Source: Verrucomicrobiota bacterium (GTDB lineage: Bacteria > Verrucomicrobiota > Verrucomicrobiia > Limisphaerales > UBA1319). From it: DNA of 64,000 nucleotides. Positions 1 to 8,230 of this stretch are shown piece by piece. The translations under genes were made by a program, and so were the position numbers. Every line of letters starts with the position of its first letter. Within the stretch, counting starts at the first letter, position 1. The notes under the pieces were generated by a model. It made no database searches. It saw only the letters and a list, made by a program, of their open reading frames with translations, and was not told where the DNA came from. Location of the stretch: assembly GCA_022709905.1 (NCBI GenBank), contig JAKLHY010000026.1, positions 1-64,000 on the forward strand, given 5' to 3'.

Positions 1-433
1 TCCCATACCGCCCCCCACGCCGGTTATACCACCGGCTATACCGCTGCTTGAGTTCCTTCATGAACACCGATACATCCCCCATCCGCCCCTCCATCCCCCG
101 CCTCACATCCTCCGGCACCCGCCCCGTCTGCCGAATCCCCTCCCGCGCCACCTTCACCCACAGCCCCCGCTTCCCATACAAGGCCTCCATCCGCCTCACC
201 AATTCCTCTTCCCCTAAAACCCCAGGCTCGCCCACCCGAACCAGAATGTGCAAGTGATTGGACAGGATACAGTAGGTAATCACCTCCATCCCGCAAAAGA
301 TCGCCAGCCGCCCCATCAACCCCACCAGCTTCTCCTTGCCCAGATCGTCCAGCAAGGCCTGCCCCCCCACAATCCGCGATATACAGTGATAAACCACCCG
401 CCGCCCCTGAACCTTGATCCTGGCTAATCTCAT
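1..433 (-). CDS. IS200-like / REP-associated tyrosine transposase (partial, runs off left edge)
   Basis: An open frame starts at an ATG (complement of 431-433) and continues without a stop to base 1, giving about 144 residues of the N-terminal part. It starts MRLARIKVQGRRVVYHC and carries ITYCILSNHLHILV at about residues 57-70. This is the His-hydrophobic-His (HUH) metal-binding motif of Y1 transposases, in the form typical of the REP-associated (RAYT) branch. The catalytic tyrosine is not clearly placed in the visible part and may lie beyond the edge. Such enzymes act on single-stranded DNA with hairpin ends. A purine-rich stretch (GGGGGG) lies about 5 nt before the ATG. It is adjacent to the IS630 remnant, so this end of the window is a mobile-element scar region. 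Confidence 0.8.
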   Translation of the reverse strand, partial: MRLARIKVQGRRVVYHCISRIVGGQALLDDLGKEKLVGLMGRLAIFCGMEVITYCILSNHLHILVRVGEPGVLGEEELVRRMEALYGKRGLWVKVAREGIRQTGRVPEDVRRGMEGRMGDVSVFMKELKQRYSRWYNRRGGRYG

Positions 434-492
434 AATACCCCCCAGCCTACCCGGAATACCGAGAGAAGGTCAATAATAATGAACCTGTCACT

Positions 493-1165
493 TTATTTAC
501 CCCTACGGGCTTCACAGCGACCGAATACTTTGGCGCGATGAACATCCAAAGCCGCCAAATAAGCCCATGCCCCCTTGCGCTCATATTCGTGTTCCATCTT
601 TATGGGCAAGCCGGCCGCGGCCGGCACCATGGCATGGAGGAGGAGGCGTGCCTGAATGCTGGTCTTTTCATCGGTAGAGATCACGAATTCATCCTGGCGC
701 AGGGCCTTGCCGCGCCATGGGCGCTGGTATCGATCCAGGATCCGGCGGGCTTTGAGCGCGAATTCTGAATCGCGCGGAAAGATCCAGCAGCGGTGCTGCC
801 AAGGACGAATGGCATCTTCATGTAACCAATGCCAGAGGGTCGTGCCACTCAATTGGGCGACCAAACCCGTGCGGCAAACGTGTTGCTTCAGTTCGTCCAG
901 ACTCCAGCAGGAAAGCGGTACGTCATACGTGGCGGGCAGTGCACACGCCAAAGCTCTAATCTGCACGATCAGTTCTGTGGGAAAAAGACCGGGGGCGACC
1001 CGGTCGGGGATGTTCTTCCAACTCCGCTAGGCGCTCCTGGAAGAACCGCTTGCGCCAAAGGCTGACGACTTCTCGTCTCGTATCCAGGCAGCGTGCAATG
1101 TCATCATTGGACAAACCCTGAGCTGCATAGAGGACCATCCTTTGCTCAGACAAAGAAAAGTGTAA
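493..1165 (-). pseudogene. IS630-family transposase remnant (frameshifted, both ends truncated)
   Basis: Two overlapping minus frames together resemble an IS630-family DDE transposase. The upstream frame (about 1153-956, TTG start, no ATG) has the helix-turn-helix region (GLSNDDIARCLDTRREVVSLW) and the arginine/proline-rich linker RPGRPRSF. The downstream frame (966-493) has the catalytic-domain start, with VISTDEKTSIQAR (first catalytic Asp) and YERKGAWAYLAALDVH. The frames join at a run of five T followed by CCC (minus strand, near 980), and the shift is +1 (or -2). The downstream frame stops at 493, soon after VFGRCE, so the second Asp and the final Glu are lost. Family members are about 340-360 residues; only about 220 remain. 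Programmed frameshifting occurs in IS families, but the missing C-terminus argues for decay. Confidence 0.8.
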
Positions 1166-1204
1166 AGACGGCTTATCAGGAGATCCTGGATCACGACCTT
1201 GGGC

Positions 1205-1765
1205 TTAAACGGTCATGATTTCCTTCTCTTTCACAGCGAGATGATTGTCGAGCTTGGCGATGTAATCATCGGTCAGTTTCTGAATCTCTTTTTCGGCGCT
1301 TTTCTCCTGGTCTTCGGTGATTTTGCCGGCTTTGGTTTCCTGTTTGAGGTGTTCGATGGCTTCACGCCGGACATGCCGGATGGCCACGCGACCGTCTTCG
1401 GCCATTTTGCGGACGACCTTGGTAAATTCCACCCGGCGCTCCTGGCTGAGTTCCGGGAGGACCAGGCGGATGAGCTTTTTGTCGATGGAAGGATTTATGC
1501 CGAGATTGCTTTTTTGGATGGCCTTTTCGATGGGATGCAGGGTGTTGAAATCCCAGGGTTGGATAAGGATAACGCGAGGCTCAGGAGTGGTGATGCCGGC
1601 CAACTCGCGAATGCGCATCTGCGATCCATAGGCTTCAACCATGATGTTTTCGACCAGGGCCGGGGATGCCTTGCCGGTGCGAACGCCGCCGAATTCGTGC
1701 CGCACAAATTCCTCGGTCTTCAGCATCTTCTCTTCCGCGGTAAGAATGATGTCATCGAGTGTCAT
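1205..1765 (-). CDS. frr: Ribosome recycling factor
   Basis: 186 residues, the normal length for RRF, which splits post-termination ribosomes together with EF-G. The sequence is diagnostic: an N-terminal helix with FGGVRTGKASPALVE, the central RVILIQPWD and IEKAIQKSNLG region, and the long C-terminal helical region rich in Lys/Glu (VRREAIEHLKQE, EKSAEKEIQKLTDDYIAKLD). It is the last gene of the conserved rpsB-tsf-pyrH-frr order and follows pyrH by about 106 bp. It ends some 40 bp before the IS630 remnant, which may have removed the natural terminator; none was seen. Confidence 0.97.
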   Translation of the reverse strand: MTLDDIILTAEEKMLKTEEFVRHEFGGVRTGKASPALVENIMVEAYGSQMRIRELAGITTPEPRVILIQPWDFNTLHPIEKAIQKSNLGINPSIDKKLIRLVLPELSQERRVEFTKVVRKMAEDGRVAIRHVRREAIEHLKQETKAGKITEDQEKSAEKEIQKLTDDYIAKLDNHLAVKEKEIMTV

Positions 1766-1871
1766 AACCAGGATTCATTGGGTTGATTTGGATGGTTTTT
1801 CGGAACATGCCGTGTAACGGATTCCGATTTGCGCGGTTGCAGCCGCACAAGGATTATCAGGGGGGCCGTCC

Positions 1872-2612
<741 letters not shown>

Positions 2613-2744
2613 TCAGAAAACAGAGCTGGCGAGAAAGCGGGCCCAAGGCGTCCCGGGCCACCGAAGCGGCAAACCTGGCGGGCAGGCGAAGGACGCCAGG
2701 TCCAAGCAGCGATCAGGATGGCGGACCCACTTCATTGGAACCTG

Positions 2745-2773
2745 TTTGTACCAATCCGGCCGCCAGCCGTCAA
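2745..2773 (-). promoter_or_regulatory. Candidate sigma70-like promoter for pyrH-frr
   Basis: On the minus strand a TTGACG -35 box (2773-2768) and a TACAAA -10 box (2750-2745) are separated by exactly 17 nt. The -35 matches consensus at five of six positions and the -10 at four of six. It lies between the tsf terminator and pyrH, where a promoter would be needed. The predicted start near 2737 gives a leader of about 125 nt. Confidence 0.5.
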
Positions 2774-2802
2774 ATCCGATCGGGAAAAGGATTTAACTGG
2801 AT

Positions 2803-2820
2803 CGGAGAGTGGACTCTCCG
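2803..2820. repeat. Perfect 7-bp inverted repeat upstream of the pyrH promoter
   Basis: CGGAGAG (2803-2809) and CTCTCCG (2814-2820) form a perfect stem around TGGA. It lies 30 bp upstream of the candidate -35 box of pyrH. It could be an operator half-site pair or a secondary terminator behind tsf; no T-run follows on either strand. The rest of the 2613-2909 gap shows no convincing gene. Confidence 0.4.
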
Positions 2821-2909
2821 GGGCAATCACCTGAGGAAAGCAGATCTCGCGGTTGCTGAATGGGGCCGGCTTGGCAAAGTCGGCGCGAGGGGCGAGAAAA
2901 CCTCGAGCC

Positions 2910-2944
2910 AAAAAAAACCGGATCCGTGAAACACGAATCCGGTG
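2910..2944 (-). terminator. Rho-independent terminator after tsf
   Basis: Reading the minus strand from 20 nt after the tsf stop, ACCGGAT-T-CGTG, a TTT loop and CACG-G-ATCCGGT form an 11-12 bp stem with one T-G pair. It is followed directly by seven to eight T residues (complement of the A-run at 2910-2917). This is the textbook form, and it splits rpsB-tsf from pyrH-frr. Confidence 0.9.
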
Positions 2945-2963
2945 ATCGGGAAAGAGGAGGGGA

Positions 2964-3806
2964 TCACTCGGGGAAGGCTTCACCCACCTGGAAACGGACA
3001 AACCGGCGTACGGAGATTTCGTCTCCGAGTGTCTTGCCGATGGCCTGAACATGCTCGCGAACCGTGATTTCGGAGTTCTGTTTCACATAGCCCTGATCGA
3101 GCAGGCAGACGGTTTGGAAATATTTTTCGAGTTTGCCCTCGATGATTTTCTGAATGGCCTGTGGCGGCTTGTTCTTGACCTGTTCGCGGGCAATTTCCTT
3201 TTCCTTTTCGATGATGGAAGGATCCAGGCGTTCGCGGGAAACGGCCGTGGGATTGGCGGCGGCGATTTGCAGAGTGATGTCGCGGACCAATTGTTTGAAG
3301 TCATCGTGGGCGACGGTGGCTTCCTGGCCTGCGCCGACCTCGACCAGCACCCCCACTTTGCCGCCGGTATGGATGTAAGCGGCGACGGAGCCGTTGCCGC
3401 TGACCTCGATGCGTTGGACGCGGGAGATTTTGCAGTTTTCACCGGTCTTGGCCACCTGGGCGACTCGCAGGGCCTCGACGTCGGTCTCGGGATTCGTGGC
3501 GAGGGCGCGCACGACTTCGTCACAGAAGGCGCGGAAGCCCTCGTTTTTGGCGACAAAATCGGTTTCGCAGTTGATCTCGGCCAGGACGCCCACGCGGGCG
3601 CCGGGCAGGATATGTTGGACAATGACACCTTCTTTGGTGTCGCGCATAGCCTTTTTAGCGGCTGTGGCGACCCCTTTTTTTCGAAGCAAGTCCACCGCTG
3701 CATCGAGGTTGCCTTGGGTTTCCACCAGGGCTTGTTTGCAGTTCATCAGGCCCGCGTTGGTCATTTCGCGCAGTTTGCTGACCAGGGCCGCAGTAATTTC
3801 AGCCAT
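2964..3806 (-). CDS. tsf: Translation elongation factor Ts
   Basis: 280 residues, the usual size of EF-Ts, the nucleotide exchange factor for EF-Tu. The N-terminal UBA-like region has LVSKLREMTNAGLMNCKQAL. The core contact motif TDFVAKNEGF (about residues 80-90) is present, followed by the two EF-Ts dimerisation-type domains. It lies 65 bp downstream of rpsB, the near-universal partner, and ends just before a strong terminator. The long plus-strand open frame opposite (3051-3875) is a shadow of this gene. Confidence 0.97.
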   Translation of the reverse strand: MAEITAALVSKLREMTNAGLMNCKQALVETQGNLDAAVDLLRKKGVATAAKKAMRDTKEGVIVQHILPGARVGVLAEINCETDFVAKNEGFRAFCDEVVRALATNPETDVEALRVAQVAKTGENCKISRVQRIEVSGNGSVAAYIHTGGKVGVLVEVGAGQEATVAHDDFKQLVRDITLQIAAANPTAVSRERLDPSIIEKEKEIAREQVKNKPPQAIQKIIEGKLEKYFQTVCLLDQGYVKQNSEITVREHVQAIGKTLGDEISVRRFVRFQVGEAFPE

Positions 3807-3871
3807 ATTTCTTACAGGTTCAGGTTTTGGAAGGCTGGAAGAGATCGGTCTTCCAGCCGTTCAAGCATTGG

Positions 3872-4720
3872 TTAAGATTGCGCCGGAGCCTCAGGATTCG
3901 GCGTTGCCAGGCTAGCCAAAGCCTCTGGAGAGGCGGGTTGGGGAGCTTCCACGGGTGCGGGAGCCGGAGCCGGGGCAGGAGCGGGCGCGGGGGCTGAGGC
4001 TTCTTGTTCGGCCTTTTGCCGTCCATATTTGGCCTCGTATTCGGCGCGGGCCTGGGTGATGGCTTGCACCACCGTGGTTAGCACCAGCCGAATGGAACGA
4101 ATCGCGTCATCGTTGCCGGCAATCGGGTAATCGACCAGATCGGGATCGCAATTGGTATCGACGATGGCCACGATGGGAATCCGCAGGCGTCGGCCTTCGG
4201 CGACCGCGTTATGTTCGCGTTTGATGTCGATGATAAACATGGCGTCCGGTTGTTGATCCATGGCCCGGATGCCATCAAGATTTTTATGAAGACGCGCGGC
4301 TTCGCGCCGAAGAGCGGACTGCTCTTGTTTGCCGTAGTTGTTGATGCTGCCATCCGTATCCATCCGTTCGATTTCCTTCAATCGTCCGATGGATCGTCGG
4401 ATGGTTTTAAGATTGGTCAGGGTACCGCCCAGCCAGCGTTCAGTGACAAAGAACTGTCCGCAGGTTTGCGCGGCTTCTTTGACACCTTCCTGGGCTTGTT
4501 TCTTGGTGCCCACAAAAAGGATGCGGCCGCCTTTTCGAACGGTTGCAGCCATGAAATCGCTGGCCGCTTCCAACTGGGATTGGGTTTTGCTGAGGTCGAG
4601 GATATGGATTCCGTTGCGGGAATCGAAGATAAAGCGTTTCATCTTCGGATTCCAGCGTTTGGTTTGATGCCCGAAATGGACACCCGCCTCCAGCAATTCT
4701 TTGATGCCGATGCTAATCAC
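3872..4720 (-). CDS. rpsB: 30S ribosomal protein S2 with Ala-Pro-rich C-terminal tail
   Basis: 282 residues starting at GTG (complement of 4718-4720), preceded by an AAAGGAA ribosome-binding site four to five nt upstream. S2 hallmarks are [24 protein letters not shown] at the N-terminus, [29 protein letters not shown] and [24 protein letters not shown]. After the S2 fold (about residue 238) there is an acidic-to-neutral tail of about 45 residues dominated by alternating Ala-Pro, which most S2 proteins lack. It is the first gene of the translation-factor locus and has a candidate promoter and a structured leader. Confidence 0.97.
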   Translation of the reverse strand: MISIGIKELLEAGVHFGHQTKRWNPKMKRFIFDSRNGIHILDLSKTQSQLEAASDFMAATVRKGGRILFVGTKKQAQEGVKEAAQTCGQFFVTERWLGGTLTNLKTIRRSIGRLKEIERMDTDGSINNYGKQEQSALRREAARLHKNLDGIRAMDQQPDAMFIIDIKREHNAVAEGRRLRIPIVAIVDTNCDPDLVDYPIAGNDDAIRSIRLVLTTVVQAITQARAEYEAKYGRQKAEQEASAPAPAPAPAPAPAPVEAPQPASPEALASLATPNPEAPAQS

Positions 4721-4738
4721 AAGTTCCTTTGGTTATCA

Positions 4739-4877
4739 GCCTGCCATTTTCGGACAGGCCATCCCGCGGAATCACGGGATTGGTTTCAGTGTTGTTCTGG
4801 CCCCCTGGCTCACTAGAGCCCGGGATGTTTGAGGCCGTAATCTTTTCGCCCCGGAGCCAAAGCTCCCCACGAAAAGA
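4739..4877 (-). promoter_or_regulatory. Structured 5' leader of rpsB (candidate S2 autoregulatory RNA)
   Basis: Three hairpins lie in the inferred rpsB leader. The strongest is 4841-4877: an 8-bp stem (TCTTTTCG with CGAAAAGA), a small internal loop, then a 5-bp stem (GGAGC with GCTCC) around a four-base loop. The others are ATCCCG with CGGGAT (4761-4780) and GCCTG with CAGGC (4739-4759). The strong one would sit at the very 5' end of the transcript if the promoter at 4883-4911 is right. S2 is known to bind and repress its own leader in several bacteria; whether this leader belongs to such a class is inference. Confidence 0.45.
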
Positions 4878-4882
4878 GAGTC

Positions 4883-4911
4883 AATCTAAAGGTTGCGAAG
4901 ACGGCGCGCAA
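4883..4911 (-). promoter_or_regulatory. Candidate sigma70-like promoter for rpsB-tsf
   Basis: On the minus strand TTGCGC (4911-4906), a 17-nt spacer, then TAGATT (4888-4883). Both boxes match the consensus at four of six positions. The inferred start is near 4876, giving a leader of about 155 nt before the GTG of rpsB. The remaining part of the 4721-5096 gap, toward the divergent kinase gene, shows a TTGACC hexamer at 4954-4959 but no convincing -10 box at normal spacing. Confidence 0.45.
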
Positions 4912-5096
4912 TCTTTTTGTTTTGGTTTTCGGCCGGTTTTAGGACACCGCGTTTTGACCCGCCTGAGATCATCCTGAATACTCACGTTCAAGCCGTAGCG
5001 CAACCGACTCCGATTGCGTTCCTGGGGCGGCGACCGGCGCAAGGTATTGCAAAACCGTGACAAAACCGGATTAAGCTTGCAGGATGCTGAAGTTCC

Positions 5097-7334
5097 ATGA
5101 CGCGGCCAAAATCCTCGAACGACTTTTTTGGCAAACCGCCCGCTTTCGCGTGGCGCGCAGCCCTGATTCTGCTTCCGGTCGTCGTTCTCGCTATGACAGG
5201 CGTCCTCTTTCTTCAACGGGATGCGGCGTTCGGGTTGGCCGAGGCTCGCCGTCAGTCGGAGGAACTCCTGAACGAACTCAAGTCGCTGGTGCGCATTCCC
5301 TTGGAACTCCATGTCCAAACCAATCCGGTCCCGAGTTTTCTTCTGTTGATCGCGACCAATTCTGTCCCATTCGAACTCGATTCGGAGGCAAAATCCGGGC
5401 CATCGGATGACTGGATGTTCAAGTTCGAACAACAACATGGTCTGTCCTTGCGGGTGCATCTTCGTCACGGCGCCCTGCGATATCCCCCTTTCTACGATCC
5501 GGTTCCGCACCCCAGAGCTCTGCCATGGCAAGTCCTTTCCGGAGACCAACGACAACAATGGCTTTCGATGGAAGCTGTCGATCAGGAGACCGCGGATACC
5601 GATGCCCGGATCGATGCGTGCCGCCGATTCCTGGCCCAGGATCCGCCCCAGCCTTTTGCCGCGCTTGCTCAAGAGCGGCTTGCTCAGCTCCTGCTCAGTA
5701 GCCCGGACAGCCGGATCGAGGCCTGTTCATTACTCGATACCTTGGCAGCTTCAACGAACAAAGTGCGAACCGAAAGCGGTCTGCCCCTCGAGACTCTGGC
5801 GAGGTTCAGGCTCTTGCATCTGGGACTAAACTCCCCGGGCTCGCCTGTTCAGGACCGGGTCCCGCTGGATTTTTTGGCGCAGGTCATTGCGGAGCCATCC
5901 GCCTTGACTCCAGTCATCATCGAGGAAATTTCGCGCGCCATTTCCAATAACAGTCAAGGGCCATCGGAACTTAAGCTCTTGGAGGACTGGCACCGAGTGT
6001 GGAGAGGCCACGAGCAAGCCCGCTGGCTGAACGACGCCCTGGGAACGCGCTCCATGGCCTGGCTGAAGCGGGAGCAGGAGTGGTTGGCCTATCGCCTGCG
6101 GCGCGGGGCCGGAGAACTCGTGGTTGGCGTGCCGACGGACACCCTTCAAAAGACAGCTCATACTCTGAGCCAGCAACTGGGGTCCCGCGCCAATGTGTGG
6201 GAAGCCGATCTTGCTTTTGCGGGACGATCGTTTCTCATTCCAACCCAAGCGGCCCCTTCATCGGTCACTGCGAGCCCAATCCGTCAAAGCTGGAGTGTTG
6301 ATCTGGACGATGCAACGTCCTCATCGCCCTTGGTGAGTTTGGGGGTGAGGCTCGCGCATCCCGAGGCCTATTTTGCGCAATACCGCCAGCGCCGACTTTG
6401 GTTTGCCTGGCTGATTGGAATCTCGGCCATTGGCGCCATCGTGGGGCTGTGGTCGACCTGGCAGGCCTTCCAACGCCAAGTCCGTCTTGCGGCCATGAAA
6501 AGCGACTTCGTCTCGAGCGTATCGCACGAGCTCCGTGCCCCGCTGGCCGCCATTCAACTGCTCGTCGATAGCCTCGAACGCGGTGTCATTCAGGACGAAT
6601 CCCGTCGCAAGCAATACCATGGCCTGATCGGACGCGAGTGCCGGCGTTTGGCGACTTTGATCGGGAACGTGTTGGATTTTTCCCGGATCGAACGTCATCG
6701 CCTGAACTTTGAATTCGAGCCGACGGACGTGTTGCTGCTGGTCAAAGACACCGTGGCGGTGCTCACTCCCCACGCTGAGGAACTTCAAATCCAATTGAAC
6801 CTCAAAACCGGCGAATCCGCGATATCCGATCGGCGCGTGGAAGCGATCTGCGATGGCAAGGCCATCCAGCAAGCGTTGGTTAACCTGATCGACAACGCCC
6901 TCAAACACTCGCCGGCCCAAGGAACCGTCACGGTTGGAATGGGGATTGGAGATGTTGCCATTGGGCCGATGGCCGAGGCAGGGGGATGTATGCGCACCGA
7001 GGCGAACCAGGAGGCATCAAGCGGTCCGGCTCGGCTCGCTGAGGCCAGCTCGCCCTACCCGACGAACAAGGCGGATCATTGGCTTCGACTCTGGGTGGAT
7101 GACGAAGGGCCGGGAATTCCCGCCGAAGATCACGATCGAATCTTCGAGCCGTTCTTCCGGCGCGGATCCGAGTTGCGGCGGGAGACCCAAGGCATCGGGA
7201 TTGGTCTCAGCATCGTCAAACATATCGTAGAAGCGCACCACGGCAGAATCCAAGTGCAAAGCCGGCCCGGCCCGGGCGCCCGCTTCGTCATTGAACTGCC
7301 CGTCCAACCGCCCCGCGAACCCAACCGAAACTGA
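5097..7334 (+). CDS. Membrane sensor histidine kinase
   Basis: 745 residues. A membrane segment at about 19-39 and a second at about 431-455 enclose a large extracytoplasmic sensor region of about 390 residues with no recognised domain. The cytoplasmic part begins MKSDFVSSVSHELRAPLAAIQ with the phospho-acceptor His at 477. The HATPase domain follows: N-box NLIDNALKHSP, DDEGPGIP, and the glycine box GIGLSIVKHIVEAHHG. About 45 unusual residues (VTVGMGIGDVAIGP... to NKADHWLRL) are inserted between the N-box and the D-box. The response regulator follows after 9 bp, so the pair forms a two-component system. The signal is unknown; the downstream ankyrin protein is a plausible target. Confidence 0.93.
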   Translation: MTRPKSSNDFFGKPPAFAWRAALILLPVVVLAMTGVLFLQRDAAFGLAEARRQSEELLNELKSLVRIPLELHVQTNPVPSFLLLIATNSVPFELDSEAKSGPSDDWMFKFEQQHGLSLRVHLRHGALRYPPFYDPVPHPRALPWQVLSGDQRQQWLSMEAVDQETADTDARIDACRRFLAQDPPQPFAALAQERLAQLLLSSPDSRIEACSLLDTLAASTNKVRTESGLPLETLARFRLLHLGLNSPGSPVQDRVPLDFLAQVIAEPSALTPVIIEEISRAISNNSQGPSELKLLEDWHRVWRGHEQARWLNDALGTRSMAWLKREQEWLAYRLRRGAGELVVGVPTDTLQKTAHTLSQQLGSRANVWEADLAFAGRSFLIPTQAAPSSVTASPIRQSWSVDLDDATSSSPLVSLGVRLAHPEAYFAQYRQRRLWFAWLIGISAIGAIVGLWSTWQAFQRQVRLAAMKSDFVSSVSHELRAPLAAIQLLVDSLERGVIQDESRRKQYHGLIGRECRRLATLIGNVLDFSRIERHRLNFEFEPTDVLLLVKDTVAVLTPHAEELQIQLNLKTGESAISDRRVEAICDGKAIQQALVNLIDNALKHSPAQGTVTVGMGIGDVAIGPMAEAGGCMRTEANQEASSGPARLAEASSPYPTNKADHWLRLWVDDEGPGIPAEDHDRIFEPFFRRGSELRRETQGIGIGLSIVKHIVEAHHGRIQVQSRPGPGARFVIELPVQPPREPNRN

Positions 7335-7343
7335 AGATATCTC

Positions 7344-8120
7344 ATGTTACCCGATCATCACTCCCACCCGTCGGATCCTCCGTCTGATCAGAACCAATCG
7401 GTCATCCGATCCCAACCCGCCGCGCGCCTATTGGTCATCGAGGATGAACTGGCGATGCGGATCGGCCTCCAGGATCGTCTCGAGGCCGAGGGTTATCGTG
7501 TGTTGATGGCGGTGAACGGTGAAGAAGGCCTGGAACGGGCCCTCGACGAGAAACCGGATCTGATTTTGTTGGACATCATGCTGCCGCGTCTGGATGGCTT
7601 TGCGGTATGCGCCGAGCTGCGCCGGCTCGCGTTCTCGACTCCCATCCTGATGCTCACGGCCAAGGGTCAAGTCGATGATCGCGTGCACGGGTTGGATTGC
7701 GGGGCCGACGACTACCTGGTCAAGCCCTTTAACGCGCGCGAACTCCTGGCCCGCATCCGCGCCCTGCTCCGTCGCCAGCAATCCGGCCAGTCGGCAATCA
7801 CCGTTTTGCAGTTGGGCGAGGTCACGCTGGATTTTCCCCGGCAACAGGCCTGGCGGGGCAAGGGCGAGATCCATCTTTCCGCGCGCGAATTCAGCATGCT
7901 TCGTCTCTTGGCGGAAGCCCGGGGCGAACCGGTCACCCGCGAGCGTTTCCTCGATATCGTCTGGGGTTACACCGCGTTTCCCACCACACGCACGGTGGAT
8001 AACCACATCGGCTATCTGCGGGCCAAACTCGAGCCCGATCCCGAGACACCGCGTTTTATTCAGACGGTTCATGGCGTGGGCTACCGCCTCGTCGTTCCCG
8101 ATCAACCGTCCCGCAAATAA
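7344..8120 (+). CDS. OmpR/PhoB-family response regulator
   Basis: 258 residues. After a polar N-terminal tail of about 26 residues, the receiver domain (about 27-145) has the acidic pair in LLVIEDE, the phospho-acceptor Asp77 in LILLDIMLPRLDG, the conserved Thr in LMLTAKG and Lys in DDYLVKPF. The C-terminal winged-helix domain (about 155-255) shows the family pattern LSAREFSMLRLLAEARGEPVTRE, then RTVDNHIGYLRAKLE and the terminal hairpin IQTVHGVGYRLV. It is directly downstream of the sensor kinase and upstream of the ankyrin-repeat gene, which it may regulate. Confidence 0.95.
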   Translation: MLPDHHSHPSDPPSDQNQSVIRSQPAARLLVIEDELAMRIGLQDRLEAEGYRVLMAVNGEEGLERALDEKPDLILLDIMLPRLDGFAVCAELRRLAFSTPILMLTAKGQVDDRVHGLDCGADDYLVKPFNARELLARIRALLRRQQSGQSAITVLQLGEVTLDFPRQQAWRGKGEIHLSAREFSMLRLLAEARGEPVTRERFLDIVWGYTAFPTTRTVDNHIGYLRAKLEPDPETPRFIQTVHGVGYRLVVPDQPSRK

Positions 8121-8230
8121 CACCCCGCTTTTGCAGAAGTGTGACAAATGCAATGACAACCATGGGCAGAGTCATCCGCATGAAACTGCTAATATCAAAT
8201 CCGCAACATCGGCGCTCAATCTTCAGTCCC

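Noticed and set aside
3051-3875. 274-residue plus-strand open frame opposite tsf
   Set aside because: It is antisense to a certain gene, has low-complexity Gly/Phe/Asp-rich composition and no family pattern; a shadow produced by codon bias.
4954-4984. Promoter for the sensor kinase (TTGACC ... TACTCA)
   Set aside because: The spacing is 19 nt and the -10 is weak, so it is not supported well enough.
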